DNA from: a virus
Length of the DNA stretch: 61,632 nt
Reading direction: 5' to 3' (one strand)
IMG/VR virus record: IMGVR_UViG_3300049783_001456
Span: 1 to 61,632 of that record
Part shown: piece by piece, positions 1 through 8,502 of the stretch
Layout: each line of letters starts with the position of its first letter
Numbering within the stretch: the stretch's first letter is position 1
The notes under the pieces: model-generated
Told to the model about the DNA's origin: nothing
Database searches by the model: none
What the model saw: only the letters and a program-made list of their open reading frames with translations
Made by a program: the position numbers and the translations under genes

Positions 1-1613
1 CAGGTCTCCTGGAGAACCTCGAAGTCTGTCTTCGATGCGAGCTCTACGACGCTGGGTTCGCGGTGGCCGATAGCAGGAGAGTCTGCGGTCTGCTTCCGAG
101 CCTCGAACCGACGGCCAGGCTTGTTAGTTAGATCCGGGAAAGCAGAATGGACAGCTTTCTGCAGAACGTCCTTGGTGAGCTCTGGGCGCATCGCAGAGAT
201 AACGTTCTCAACTGCTTCAGGAGTCGGGGCTGGACCGGTAACTCCCAGCAACGCTCTAGCATCGTCCGGGGAGAGGATCCCAGACAGCACCAGAGCGGGC
301 AGTCCGACGCTGGAGAAGGGAGAGGAGGCTGCATCGATAAGAGCTTCGTCCTTCTCTGGGAGGCTGGGGAGGCGAGTGCGTTGGCGAACCGCTCGCTCAG
401 TCTCTGCGTCCATCGTTATGACGCCGGCAGTGACCATGGAAGTCAGGTCGGTGATCGCCAGAGCCTGCTCACCTTGTGGGTACGACCACTCGAGAAGAGG
501 TGCCTGCTCGTCTTCGCCGAAGTTCCAGTCGACCAGGTCGTTGATCACGTGCTCGTTGGTGGTGTCGCGATACCAATTCGCGATCGCCTCGACCAGCATC
601 TGGAAGAAGTCAGCGAACGTCTCGCCGAGGGCACGGCTGCCCGTCTGTGTCTGCCCAAGCTGCACGACCATAGCCATGAAGGTGCGTGCCATGCTCTCGT
701 CGTAATAGCGGATCGAAGCCATGATGTCAGGGAGAGTTCCACGTACACCCTCGATACCGACGGTCGCTCCGTTGGCCAGGCCGACTCCACCGTTCTCGCT
801 TGCACGCATCGACTGAGCCAGCTTGGCGTACTGGGCCGGATCTCCGCCGGGAGGTGCCGTGGCTGTGGGGATACCCAAACCGAACCGCTCGTTCTTCATC
901 GAGTCGACACGGAGCGCTCGGTCCTTCAACACCCAGTCGCGGTACATCGGTCGGAGCATGGAGCGACCGTACCAATTACTGCCTTCACGCTTCCACACGT
1001 AGGCAGCGAGCGCTGATACGGGGATCTGAGGAGTGGATTCCCGGAGGTAGTTCAGACCTTGCCTGATGCTGGTTCCGTAGAACTTCGGGATATGCCCGAA
1101 CTGGTTGATGCCCGACAGTCCACCATCACGAGAGATGAGGATGTCTTGGATAGAGCCTGGCATGCGAGGTGCGAGCTTGCGGAGACGCCAGCCATCTTTC
1201 GCCAGGTCGAAGTTGTCCGTGTCTGGCACTTGCTCAAAGAACATGTGCCCGTACCAAGGAGCAAGGAGAGCATGCTCTAGGTGGTCACGGTGCTTGAACC
1301 TCCGACGTGAGCGAGGTGATACTTCATTGCTCCCTTTGATCGGTATCCCGAGGTCGGTGCTGACCTGCTGTACGACTTCGTCCCGAGCACCGTTGGGGTT
1401 CAGGGTCCATTCCATTCGGAGGATCGGCATCGTGACGGAGTCACACAAGCTACTGACCTGGGAGTCAACACGCATTTGGTTTACAGTCTGCACTCGCTGG
1501 CTTCCGACCCACGCAGGTGGTTCTGTAGAATCAGCCGTGCTTACAGCGAAAGAGCTCCACCCTGGGAGAGCCTCTACGCTTCCGATCTCTGTTTTGGGTG
1601 CTAGTGTAGCCAA
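1..1613 (-). CDS. Phage portal protein (DUF935/Mu gp29-like), 3' end cut by window edge
   Basis: Reading runs from a TTG start at 1613, preceded by an AAGGAG site in the end of the terminase gene, leftwards to base 1 without a stop (537 codons plus two bases). The portal forms the dodecameric ring through which DNA enters the capsid. Supporting features are the position directly after the large terminase, the length, and an N-terminal half typical of DUF935-type portals with repeated Arg/Trp-rich helical segments. The last visible bases are TG; if the contig is circular, the next base from 61632 completes a TGA stop. The C-terminal helical region looks continuous in style with the MuF-like protein at the other window end, so a portal-MuF fusion is an alternative. 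The family call is from context and sequence style, not a search. Confidence 0.8.
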   Translation of the reverse strand, partial: MATLAPKTEIGSVEALPGWSSFAVSTADSTEPPAWVGSQRVQTVNQMRVDSQVSSLCDSVTMPILRMEWTLNPNGARDEVVQQVSTDLGIPIKGSNEVSPRSRRRFKHRDHLEHALLAPWYGHMFFEQVPDTDNFDLAKDGWRLRKLAPRMPGSIQDILISRDGGLSGINQFGHIPKFYGTSIRQGLNYLRESTPQIPVSALAAYVWKREGSNWYGRSMLRPMYRDWVLKDRALRVDSMKNERFGLGIPTATAPPGGDPAQYAKLAQSMRASENGGVGLANGATVGIEGVRGTLPDIMASIRYYDESMARTFMAMVVQLGQTQTGSRALGETFADFFQMLVEAIANWYRDTTNEHVINDLVDWNFGEDEQAPLLEWSYPQGEQALAITDLTSMVTAGVITMDAETERAVRQRTRLPSLPEKDEALIDAASSPFSSVGLPALVLSGILSPDDARALLGVTGPAPTPEAVENVISAMRPELTKDVLQKAVHSAFPDLTNKPGRRFEARKQTADSPAIGHREPSVVELASKTDFEVLQET

Positions 1614-1626
1614 CTTGATCTCCTTG

Positions 1627-3210
1627 TCACCATTGTATGCCCAGGATATCGCTCGTTATCATGCGCTGTATATGATGTTGATTCGTGGTTCCGTCCGGTC
1701 TATCTGGAGCAAGAGCATACGCTAGCGCATCCCCTCGGTCAGGGCTGGACACCCCACGAGACTTCATAGCGTCTTTGCCTTCGATAAGGATCTGTCCCTG
1801 GCTGTTGATCTTGTACCTGACGTTTGAGAGTTGAGCGAGTAGGTCGTCGTCTTCAGGATCGATGTCGAGCCAACCATCAGACCCGTTCCCACTGGGACCG
1901 GCGAACGCTTCGCGCATGTTCCACCACAACTCTGCTCGCTTGTTTACGAAACGTGGCTTGCCGTTCGACATCAGTTGCCGGGCAGCAGCGCCGCCGATGA
2001 TCGCCACTGTGGGGAAGCCTTGCTCCTTCAGGAGGTCCGTCACGCCGCCACCCACACCAACATCATCGATACAGATGACGGGAAGCGTAGACCCCGATTC
2101 TTGGTGCTCCATGCTTCGCTTAGCAATCACACCTGCAAACTCAGTGATAGGTCCGTATGCGATGTCCTCAACAACTCTGCAATGCCCACCTTGACGGAGT
2201 ATCAGGATGCTGTGATCGACCCCGTACCGGGCAACGTCAGCGCCGAACTGAGCAGAGTTGGGGGTCACGCGAACTTCTCTCGCAGCGGCAAGCGTCAGCC
2301 AGTGTGGGTTGATCAAGGTGTCTGTCGTGACTGTGGGGAAACGACCTCGAACCTTGCTCTGGAAGATCGGGCTGTTGACACCCCAACGCTTGATTCTCTC
2401 TGCAACCCAGGTGGGTGAGACCAGTAAGTCTTTCAGGTCTTCGGGGATCACTTCGTCCGTCGGTGAGATCCCTTCGCTGATCATATACTTCTTCAGGTCG
2501 GGGTGCTTCTCTACTTCTTCCCGGTTGAACCTCGGCGAGGTAAGAGCATCGATAGGAACGACGTTCCAACCAGACCCCGGTTTGCATACTGTGTTGAAGT
2601 GTGAGTTGGGGTCGTCCGGGTTCCCCACAGCCAGAACTCGAGCGTACTCGTTGGTTGCGAGAGAGTCGACCGCATCGTACAGCAAGCGTGGGATGCCGCA
2701 GGCCTCGTCGAGGATGACGAGAACGTAACGAGCGTGGATGCCCTGGAAGCCTGTGGCGTCGTAATCGGATGGCTTGCGACCGTAGGCAACGAGCTCGGAA
2801 ACGCCACCCTTGTGGCCGATCTTCCATTCGTTGGCTCCGGTGACATAACCGAACAGTTCAGCCTTGCGGTGAGCACGACCAATCTCACGCCAGAGGATTG
2901 CCCCGACTTGAGCTGCAGTAGGGGCTGTCGTTACGACGAAGGCGTCCCCCTTGGGGTGGGAGTCCAGCCACCAGGCGGTCAACCTTGAAGCTGTGAAGGA
3001 CTTCCCGACGTCGTGACAAGAAGGAACAGCAGTGTATCGGTTCTCCACGACAGAGCGCATGATGGCTCCTTGATCGCGAGTGATCCATTCGTCCATCTTG
3101 TCGCGGACCCACTGAACCGGATCCTGCCCGTAGGGGTCAGTTGGAGGGTCGAGCCTGTTTGCTAACGCTTCAGCCCAGTTCAGTCCTGCAGGCGTAGCGA
3201 GAGTCTTCAT
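1627..3210 (-). CDS. terL: Terminase large subunit
   Basis: A 527-residue packaging motor. The ATPase half carries a Walker A-like SCHDVGKS near residue 65 and a Walker B YVLVILDEA about 100 residues later. The C-terminal nuclease half begins with FGADVARYG and has a second acidic site in ICIDDVGVGGG and a late acidic motif near DRGDALAYA. These are the expected features of a Terminase_6-type large subunit that packages DNA into the procapsid through the portal. It ends 14 bases before the portal start and follows the tail-fibre genes, an unusual upstream neighbour for terL. The likely small subunit lies about 8.5 kb away at 11765-12472 rather than next door. Confidence 0.95.
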   Translation of the reverse strand: MKTLATPAGLNWAEALANRLDPPTDPYGQDPVQWVRDKMDEWITRDQGAIMRSVVENRYTAVPSCHDVGKSFTASRLTAWWLDSHPKGDAFVVTTAPTAAQVGAILWREIGRAHRKAELFGYVTGANEWKIGHKGGVSELVAYGRKPSDYDATGFQGIHARYVLVILDEACGIPRLLYDAVDSLATNEYARVLAVGNPDDPNSHFNTVCKPGSGWNVVPIDALTSPRFNREEVEKHPDLKKYMISEGISPTDEVIPEDLKDLLVSPTWVAERIKRWGVNSPIFQSKVRGRFPTVTTDTLINPHWLTLAAAREVRVTPNSAQFGADVARYGVDHSILILRQGGHCRVVEDIAYGPITEFAGVIAKRSMEHQESGSTLPVICIDDVGVGGGVTDLLKEQGFPTVAIIGGAAARQLMSNGKPRFVNKRAELWWNMREAFAGPSGNGSDGWLDIDPEDDDLLAQLSNVRYKINSQGQILIEGKDAMKSRGVSSPDRGDALAYALAPDRPDGTTNQHHIQRMITSDILGIQW

Positions 3211-3225
3211 GATTGCTACCCTACC

Positions 3226-3753
3226 TCAGAGCACCAGCTCTTTTACGAGGTGGACTGCGGCCGCAGCAAGCTGCTGGATTGCTTCGGTCTGTTGGGCGTT
3301 CGACATTTCGCGCACCTGCTGAATCCTTTCGAGCGCCTCGACTGCCCCTTTGATTCGTTCGGTCACTGCGTCGCGTTCGGCCTGCTCGGCGTCGGCTTTC
3401 AGCTCGGCGTCGGTCTTCGGGCGGACCGTCCAAACGACAGTGGAAACATTCCCGACTGTGACAACGGTTCGATCGTGGCTTTCCTCGGCTGTGTCTTCTG
3501 GCCGTGGAGTCCTGACCATCGACGCCCAAACCTGAACCGGTCGGCCGTCCACCAGATCGACCGACGACGACGTATAGCTGACGGTCTTGGTGTCTTCTGG
3601 CCGTGGCGTTCTGGTCACCTCAAAGATTCCGAACGTTGCAAGAATGGCCGGGTCCATTGGCCGGATATCTATGTCGCCGCCATCAGTGTGAATGATGGCG
3701 GGCACCTTGAACGGGTAAGCCATAACGCCGTTTGTGACTTGTGCGAAACTCAT
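3226..3753 (-). CDS. Tail-fibre-associated hypothetical protein
   Basis: 175 residues starting at MSFAQVTNG, chosen because an AAAGG site lies just upstream; the longer open frame adds an Arg/Cys-rich N-terminus that is only the reverse reading of the Gly-rich gene. It contains the phrase RTPRPEDT twice, about 30 residues apart, and ends in a charged helical tail (KADAEQAERDAVTERIKGAVE). The helical tail resembles small tail-fibre accessory or XkdW-like proteins, and a comparable architecture occurs in 5011-5424. It sits between the Gly-rich fibre gene and terL. The exact function is not recognisable. Confidence 0.75.
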   Translation of the reverse strand: MSFAQVTNGVMAYPFKVPAIIHTDGGDIDIRPMDPAILATFGIFEVTRTPRPEDTKTVSYTSSSVDLVDGRPVQVWASMVRTPRPEDTAEESHDRTVVTVGNVSTVVWTVRPKTDAELKADAEQAERDAVTERIKGAVEALERIQQVREMSNAQQTEAIQQLAAAAVHLVKELVL

Positions 3754-3779
3754 TGCGCGCCTTTCGATTGAGTGTCCAT

Positions 3780-4634
3780 TCAGATTGCGTACCTGACAAT
3801 GACAATGCCCGAACCGCCATCGGACCCGGCTCGGTTGCTGCCACCGGCACCACCGCCGCCGCCGCCCGTGTTGACCGTTCCAACGATTCCGTTTTCGTTG
3901 TAAGCACCGCCTGCACCGCCGCCACCCGTACCGCCTGCGGCACCTGCACCGAAACCGGTACCGTCGAGACCGCCGCCGCCGCCACCGCCAGCAAAATAAT
4001 CCCCTGAGCCTGACGGCCATTCTTTGCCGTCGCCGCCAGCGCCTGGAGAATTCGGCGACTGCGTTGCATCGAACCCGACCTCTCCAGCACCGCCGCCACC
4101 AGCGCCGTTGTCGTAACTGCTTGAAGTCTGACCAAAGCCGCCACGGAATCCCTGGCCTGCGACCCCGGTGCCTGGTGTCGGTGTTGTTTCACGAATGGAG
4201 CATCCACCGCCCGAACCGCCATCCTTAGCGTCGCCTGTTCCGCTGAGGTCACCACCGCCGCCGCCGCCGCCGTCAGTCACGACGAGCGAGCCGATAGAAG
4301 AATCGGCCCCGTTGAGACCGGGAGAGTTACCGCCTGAGGGGTTTCTGACTCCGCCGTCTCCGACGGTGATTGTCTGCGTAGCTGAGATCGTTAGTGAGGT
4401 TCCTTCGCTCATGCCGCCAGCACCGCCGCCACCGCCGACGTTGTTACCGCCAGACGCACCGCCAGCGACGACCAGATATTCGACAACACCACCAGACGTG
4501 ACCGTCAACGTGCCCGAAGCCGTAAACGTGTGATATTTGAATCCGTCGCCCGGTGTGGTCTCGGTGCCGCCAGACATCACCGGACTACTAGCCGAAGATG
4601 TCACATGCGCTGAAGCAAATATGCCGAGGCTCAT
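3780..4634 (-). CDS. Glycine-rich tail fibre/receptor-binding protein
   Basis: 284 residues. Start MSLGIFASAHVTS overlaps the stop of the upstream gene as ATGA. After a short N-terminal beta segment (FKYHTFTASGTLTVTSGG, then VVEYLVVAGG), the protein becomes extremely Gly-rich, with many GGGGGG runs. It ends with GSGGSGIVIVRYAI-like sequence (actual end SDGGSGIVIVRYAI). The VVEYLVVAGG...IVIVRY frame is the signature of the Gly_rich_2 domain found at tips of phage fibres, where polyglycine-II sandwiches bind receptors. The neighbouring LamG-like and collagen-like proteins support an adhesin role. The forward Pro-rich open frames over this gene are antisense readings. Confidence 0.8.
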   Translation of the reverse strand: MSLGIFASAHVTSSASSPVMSGGTETTPGDGFKYHTFTASGTLTVTSGGVVEYLVVAGGASGGNNVGGGGGAGGMSEGTSLTISATQTITVGDGGVRNPSGGNSPGLNGADSSIGSLVVTDGGGGGGGDLSGTGDAKDGGSGGGCSIRETTPTPGTGVAGQGFRGGFGQTSSSYDNGAGGGGAGEVGFDATQSPNSPGAGGDGKEWPSGSGDYFAGGGGGGGLDGTGFGAGAAGGTGGGGAGGAYNENGIVGTVNTGGGGGGAGGSNRAGSDGGSGIVIVRYAI

Positions 4635-5011
4635 GGTGTCGCCAAATCGCCGACAGCCAACCACGTGTCGGTCGCTATCTTGCGCAACGTAACCCCCGAA
4701 TACTGGTCACGAAACACCAGCGACGGCGTCGCATTAACCGTCACCCCCGCACCCGCGGCAATCGTCACGATCCCGGCACCGAGGCCAGCCACATCGACAA
4801 ACGAACCGACCGCAAACGCCACATCACTATTCGGTGGAACGGTGACCGTGACAGCCGAACCATTCGAGCAAGTCACCAAGCCATAAGCGTCGGTCAATAC
4901 CAACGTAACCGCCGTTCCAGTCTGAGCGTTGATTGCTTGCGCTGGGTCAACGGCGAGGTTGAAACCAGCGGGCACCCACTTCTCGCCATCCCAAAGTTTG
5001 AGGACACCCAT
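4631..5011 (-). CDS. Small tail-fibre protein with beta-rich domain
   Basis: 126 residues beginning MGVLKLWDGEKW, a phrase common at the start of phage fibre-tip proteins where a short WDG segment precedes a beta-structured attachment domain. The remainder is Val/Thr/Ala-rich beta sequence ending in KIATDTWLAVGDLA, which closely matches in style the C-terminus of the 756-residue fibre (SADTWIIAGG). The two may share a homologous C-terminal fold. Coupled by ATGA to the downstream Gly-rich gene, it is probably part of the same fibre complex. Confidence 0.7.
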   Translation of the reverse strand: MGVLKLWDGEKWVPAGFNLAVDPAQAINAQTGTAVTLVLTDAYGLVTCSNGSAVTVTVPPNSDVAFAVGSFVDVAGLGAGIVTIAAGAGVTVNATPSLVFRDQYSGVTLRKIATDTWLAVGDLATP

Positions 5012-5424
5012 CAGAGACCACCCATCGGGTTGCTAGTCAATTCAATCACGAGAGCCGTTAATCGTTCGATCTGTCGTCGCATCTGTGCAGGGGTCGGGTT
5101 GGCGACTTCAAGGTAAGTCGGCAATTCTGCTGCGATGACTTGCAGCCTGGCCCGTTTGGCTTGCTCTGCTTCGGCCTGGATGCGTCGGTCTGCAAGTTCC
5201 TGGTCAAACGTCCATGCCTCGGTGAACGTGTCACCAAACCGGACGACGCTGCGCGCATGGTCAACGCTGGGCCGGTCCACCTCAATCAGCGGGAAGTATC
5301 CGGCGTCTAGGTCGGCAGGGACGAACCGGCCTTCGTTGTCGTCGTCTTGAATCCAATGGAGCTTTGGGGGTTTCCCGAATCGTTGAGTAACGGTTATTCT
5401 GTCTTCGCTGTAAATCGTGATCAT
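5011..5424 (-). CDS. Hypothetical tail-fibre accessory protein
   Basis: 137 residues from MITIYSEDRITVTQRFG. The preferred start has an AAAGG site seven bases upstream; an alternative start at 5439 overlaps the previous stop. An N-terminal beta portion is followed by a charged helix (AEAEQAKRARLQVIAAEL) and a short C-terminal helix with PAQMRRQIERLTALV. This pattern resembles XkdW/DUF4376-like small proteins encoded with fibres that assist assembly. No catalytic motif is seen. Confidence 0.7.
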   Translation of the reverse strand: MITIYSEDRITVTQRFGKPPKLHWIQDDDNEGRFVPADLDAGYFPLIEVDRPSVDHARSVVRFGDTFTEAWTFDQELADRRIQAEAEQAKRARLQVIAAELPTYLEVANPTPAQMRRQIERLTALVIELTSNPMGGL

Positions 5425-5435
5425 GGCGTTGCCTT

Positions 5436-6125
5436 TCATGGTGTCCCGTAATGGTCCTGCGACCAGGCCAGCAAGCTCGATTGTTCGGTGGAGGTAAATG
5501 CGCCGTTCTTTACACCAACAAAGACGGCCGACTGCCCAGTTCCTCTGTAAGTTGAATTAAAAGTTCCGACAGTCAATCGAGTGATGTCCTGGGTTCCAGC
5601 GTTCTCAACCTGACCACTACCATCAATCAGGTACTCGGAAGGCGCTCCGGCTGCGTAAAACGTATGTATATGAGCGTCTTGGTCACCGGCGACAGCCCCA
5701 GAAAAGCTGCCCCCGGCAAAGGCCCGCCATGAGCCCTGATGTATCCACCCGAAAAAGGCGCTTTGGCCGCTAAGCCATAACGCAACTCGGTTTGCTGAAA
5801 CGTTCCGACTAATTACCACAGCCGTAAACGGCTGCGCAACTGCCATGTATGCGTTTAGCTTGTCGTCAATGCCAGACATAACTATTGCAGGCGTTCCAAA
5901 TACGGAATCGGAAGCGTCGTATGTCGGCGGGTTAGTTGACTCAGTCAGGTCTGTTCCGCCCGAAACTTCATTCGGCCACGTCGGAACAGAATCACCATCA
6001 GCCAAGCCAAGCGCCTTGAACGCTGTCCCTTCTGTCCAATACAATGACTGCCAGGTGATGTCTGTTTCAGGGTTGAACCCGCCAGCGCTTTGCTCTGCGA
6101 TTGCTCCCAATGCTTGCAACATCAT
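5436..6125 (-). CDS. LamG/concanavalin-like tail protein
   Basis: 229 residues from MMLQALGAIAEQ, starting inside the stop of the 756-residue fibre gene (ATGA). The sequence is beta-rich with repeated aromatic-Gly turns (FFGWIHQGSWRAFAGGSF), then DITRLTVGTFNSTYRGTGQSAVFVGVKNGAFT and a closing helix SLLAWSQDHYG. This arrangement is typical of concanavalin/LamG-like jelly rolls on phage fibres that bind carbohydrate. I infer host-surface glycan recognition. It is translated with the neighbouring fibre genes. Confidence 0.7.
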   Translation of the reverse strand: MMLQALGAIAEQSAGGFNPETDITWQSLYWTEGTAFKALGLADGDSVPTWPNEVSGGTDLTESTNPPTYDASDSVFGTPAIVMSGIDDKLNAYMAVAQPFTAVVISRNVSANRVALWLSGQSAFFGWIHQGSWRAFAGGSFSGAVAGDQDAHIHTFYAAGAPSEYLIDGSGQVENAGTQDITRLTVGTFNSTYRGTGQSAVFVGVKNGAFTSTEQSSLLAWSQDHYGTP

Positions 6126-8392
6126 GCCGTCTGACCTCCAGCGATGATCCACGTGTCCGCCGAGGCATCGGCGCACGTTAGGAGCAGGCTCTTGTTCTGC
6201 GGGATTGTCAGGTTTGGTGACGACCCAATCAGCGACAAGCCTGTGACGGACACTGTGACCCCACCAGCGCCAGCAGCAAAGATGCCCACCATGTCGCCGT
6301 CGGCAAACTCAACATTAGCGAACAGCGGAATTGTCACAGTGACTAGGGCAGCGGCCGTCATGATCTTGTAGCTGTTTATGTCAGAAACGGCGAGCGTGTA
6401 CGTCGTGGCTGACTCGGTAGTTGGGGGAACGCTGGGTGATGCAGCGACTGCGTCAGTGTCAAACCACAACACCGTGGCATCACCAGTCGGTGCGCTCGCT
6501 TGCTGCACCAGCGTCCCAATGTTTGCACGGGCCGCCGCAAAGTCCAGCAGATCATTCAGGCTGTTGCCCTTGAGCAACGCACCTGCAAGCACCGAGCTCG
6601 AGCCGCCCTGGACGCCCATTGTGTACTCACGGAACTCGGCGAGGCTGGACTGATTGGTGTTGCTGGCTGTGCTAGAAACGAACCACCAGCCGAAGAACGT
6701 TGCGTTCTTGAGCTGCGGGTTGAGCACGAAATCTTCAAGCAGCGAACCGGCGCGAGCGAGCACGAGGTTGGCGTAGTTCCCCTGGCCCCGTTGCAGCGCG
6801 AACAGCCCAGAAGAGAACCGGAACAGTCGGTGAGCCACCCACGTGGTGCTGCCGAGTGCGGTAACCGTCGTGGCGTTATCCCACTCAAGCGGCAGCTCAG
6901 TTTCGGTAGCTGACTCAATCCCCGTTCTCGACATGAGACTGAAAGACGCACCAGCCACGGCGTCGAAGCTCTTGATATGGGCATTGTGGATATCGCCCGT
7001 GCCACCGAACTCAAGCAACGTTCCTGCTGAAACGTCGAAGCCGAGGTCTGCATCTCGTCCCGTAATCGTCTGGTCACGCTTGAACGGGACACCTGCGTCC
7101 AGGAGAAATGTGTAGATATCTCGCAGGCTGTTGGAATCGTTGCCGAGCGGGTTGTTGAGGTACTCGAACGCGATCACCTGGTTCGTGCTGGTGTTCACGC
7201 CGATACGCATCAGGAATAGTTTGCGACTCCAGTCTTCGCGGGTCGGCGTAGTCGTCTGCTGCTGCAGCACACTGCTGGAGTCAAGGTAAACATACGTTGA
7301 GCTCGCGTTCAGGTTGTTGACCGTGACGCCTGTGGCACCAGCGTAGATTATATGGAAGAAGCCGAGGTCGCTGTAGATCTGCCCATCCACGGCAGACAAG
7401 TCAAACGTCGTGCTGTTGACTGCTGCGGTGTAAGTGACAGCCACGCCGGTACCGCGAGCCTTCTGCAGAGCGTGATCTACGGCGTCGGCGAACGCCTGCA
7501 GGTTTGTCTCGCTTGCGACCACAAGCGCTGCGTCTGAGAGCGTCATGTTCGCGATATCGAAGGTCGGTGAAGCCCCGCTGGCCACGCTCTGGTTGAGCGC
7601 CTTGACCGCCGCGACCGACTGGAGCTCAGAATCCATCAGCGCCCCCGCACCTTGCACGTTTGCAGCGTCTACGGTTGCATCAGAACCAGCGGGGCCAGCC
7701 ACGGTGGAGTCAGCGCCTGCAGGGCCAGCCACGGTGGAGTCAGCGCCAGCGGGGCCAGCCACGGTGGAGTCAGCGCCAGCAGGTCCAGTGGGGCCAGCCA
7801 CGGTGGAGTCAGCGCCAGCAGGTCCAGCCACAGTGGAGTCAGCGCCAGCAGGTCCAGTGGGGCCAGCCACGGTGGAGTCAGCGCCTGCGGGGCCAGTGGG
7901 GCCAGCCACGGTGGAGTCAGCGCCTGCAGGGCCAGTGGGGCCAGCCGGTCCCTGCGACACTGCAAGATTGAGGAGGATAGTCTGAACCGTCGAGGAGACG
8001 CTGCTAGCTGCCCCCGACAATACGACCTCTATAGTGTTCACGCTGCCACCTGTGGGCTCAGCGTCGCCCCTGGTGATGTCTGCTCGGACAGATGCGGAGA
8101 AGTAGAGGATGGTCCCGAAGGTTGAACCCTCAATATCCCCCACGATCTTATCCTCGAACAGTCTGGACTTATCCCCCGAGAATGAGAGGCTGAGTATTCC
8201 GTCCGCTGAAGCGCTCTCATCTACGACGAGATCAACACCCACCGAGGAAGTCGGGAAGGAGCGAACCGTTGAGGTCCAAGTGGATAGAGAAAGATCGACC
8301 GCTGCGCCATCACCATCAACGACGCTAAGTATGATCGTGCGCGGGTCTCCTCGGGTGATGCGAGGTAGTTTGACTTCAGCGATATCTGCCAT
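6122..8392 (-). CDS. Long tail fibre with collagen-like repeats
   Basis: 756 residues and first gene of the reverse fibre block. Residues 1 to about 140 form a beta-rich attachment domain (ITRGDPRTIILSVVDGDGA), similar in style to baseplate upper-protein N-termini. Residues about 145-240 are tandem collagen-like Gly-X-Y repeats, chiefly GPTGPAGADSTVA units. A middle region follows (NQVIAFEYLNN, IYTFLLDAGVPFKRDQT), then C-terminal beta repeats ending TWIIAGGQTA. Collagen-like triplets form trimeric stalks in phage fibres. The repeats are near-identical at DNA level, so copy number is likely to vary. ATG start chosen; it has only a weak ribosome site. The upstream region diverges from the gene at 8503. 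Confidence 0.85.
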   Translation of the reverse strand: MADIAEVKLPRITRGDPRTIILSVVDGDGAAVDLSLSTWTSTVRSFPTSSVGVDLVVDESASADGILSLSFSGDKSRLFEDKIVGDIEGSTFGTILYFSASVRADITRGDAEPTGGSVNTIEVVLSGAASSVSSTVQTILLNLAVSQGPAGPTGPAGADSTVAGPTGPAGADSTVAGPTGPAGADSTVAGPAGADSTVAGPTGPAGADSTVAGPAGADSTVAGPAGADSTVAGPAGSDATVDAANVQGAGALMDSELQSVAAVKALNQSVASGASPTFDIANMTLSDAALVVASETNLQAFADAVDHALQKARGTGVAVTYTAAVNSTTFDLSAVDGQIYSDLGFFHIIYAGATGVTVNNLNASSTYVYLDSSSVLQQQTTTPTREDWSRKLFLMRIGVNTSTNQVIAFEYLNNPLGNDSNSLRDIYTFLLDAGVPFKRDQTITGRDADLGFDVSAGTLLEFGGTGDIHNAHIKSFDAVAGASFSLMSRTGIESATETELPLEWDNATTVTALGSTTWVAHRLFRFSSGLFALQRGQGNYANLVLARAGSLLEDFVLNPQLKNATFFGWWFVSSTASNTNQSSLAEFREYTMGVQGGSSSVLAGALLKGNSLNDLLDFAAARANIGTLVQQASAPTGDATVLWFDTDAVAASPSVPPTTESATTYTLAVSDINSYKIMTAAALVTVTIPLFANVEFADGDMVGIFAAGAGGVTVSVTGLSLIGSSPNLTIPQNKSLLLTCADASADTWIIAGGQTA
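7660..7965 (-). repeat. Collagen-like coding tandem repeats
   Basis: Near-identical tandem units encode GPTGPAGADSTVA or the shorter GPAGADSTVA. Long and short units alternate, which suggests past expansion and contraction by recombination. These repeats create the misleading forward Gln/Trp/Arg- and Ser-rich open frames in the same place. Confidence 0.9.
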
Positions 8393-8502
8393 AGCGATTA
8401 CAATATACCTGACTCGGGTGATGTCTGCGACGACTCGTCCAATGTGCCCGGAACAGTTGACACCTGTGCTAGGGTACGAAGACCAACAGAGGAGGGGATA
8501 AA

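Noticed and set aside
3754-4020. Arg/Cys-rich N-terminal extension of the 3226-3753 gene
   Set aside because: It reads out of frame through the Gly-rich gene; the start with an AAAGG site at 3753 is preferred.
4168-4533. Forward Pro-rich open frame with long Pro runs
   Set aside because: It is the antisense reading of the Gly-rich fibre gene; Pro codons are the complement of Gly codons.
7545-8125. Several forward Gln/Trp/Ser-rich open frames over the repeats, and a CRISPR-like look
   Set aside because: They arise from the collagen-coding repeats read on the other strand. The units are contiguous and in-frame with the 756-residue protein, with no distinct spacers, so it is not a CRISPR array.
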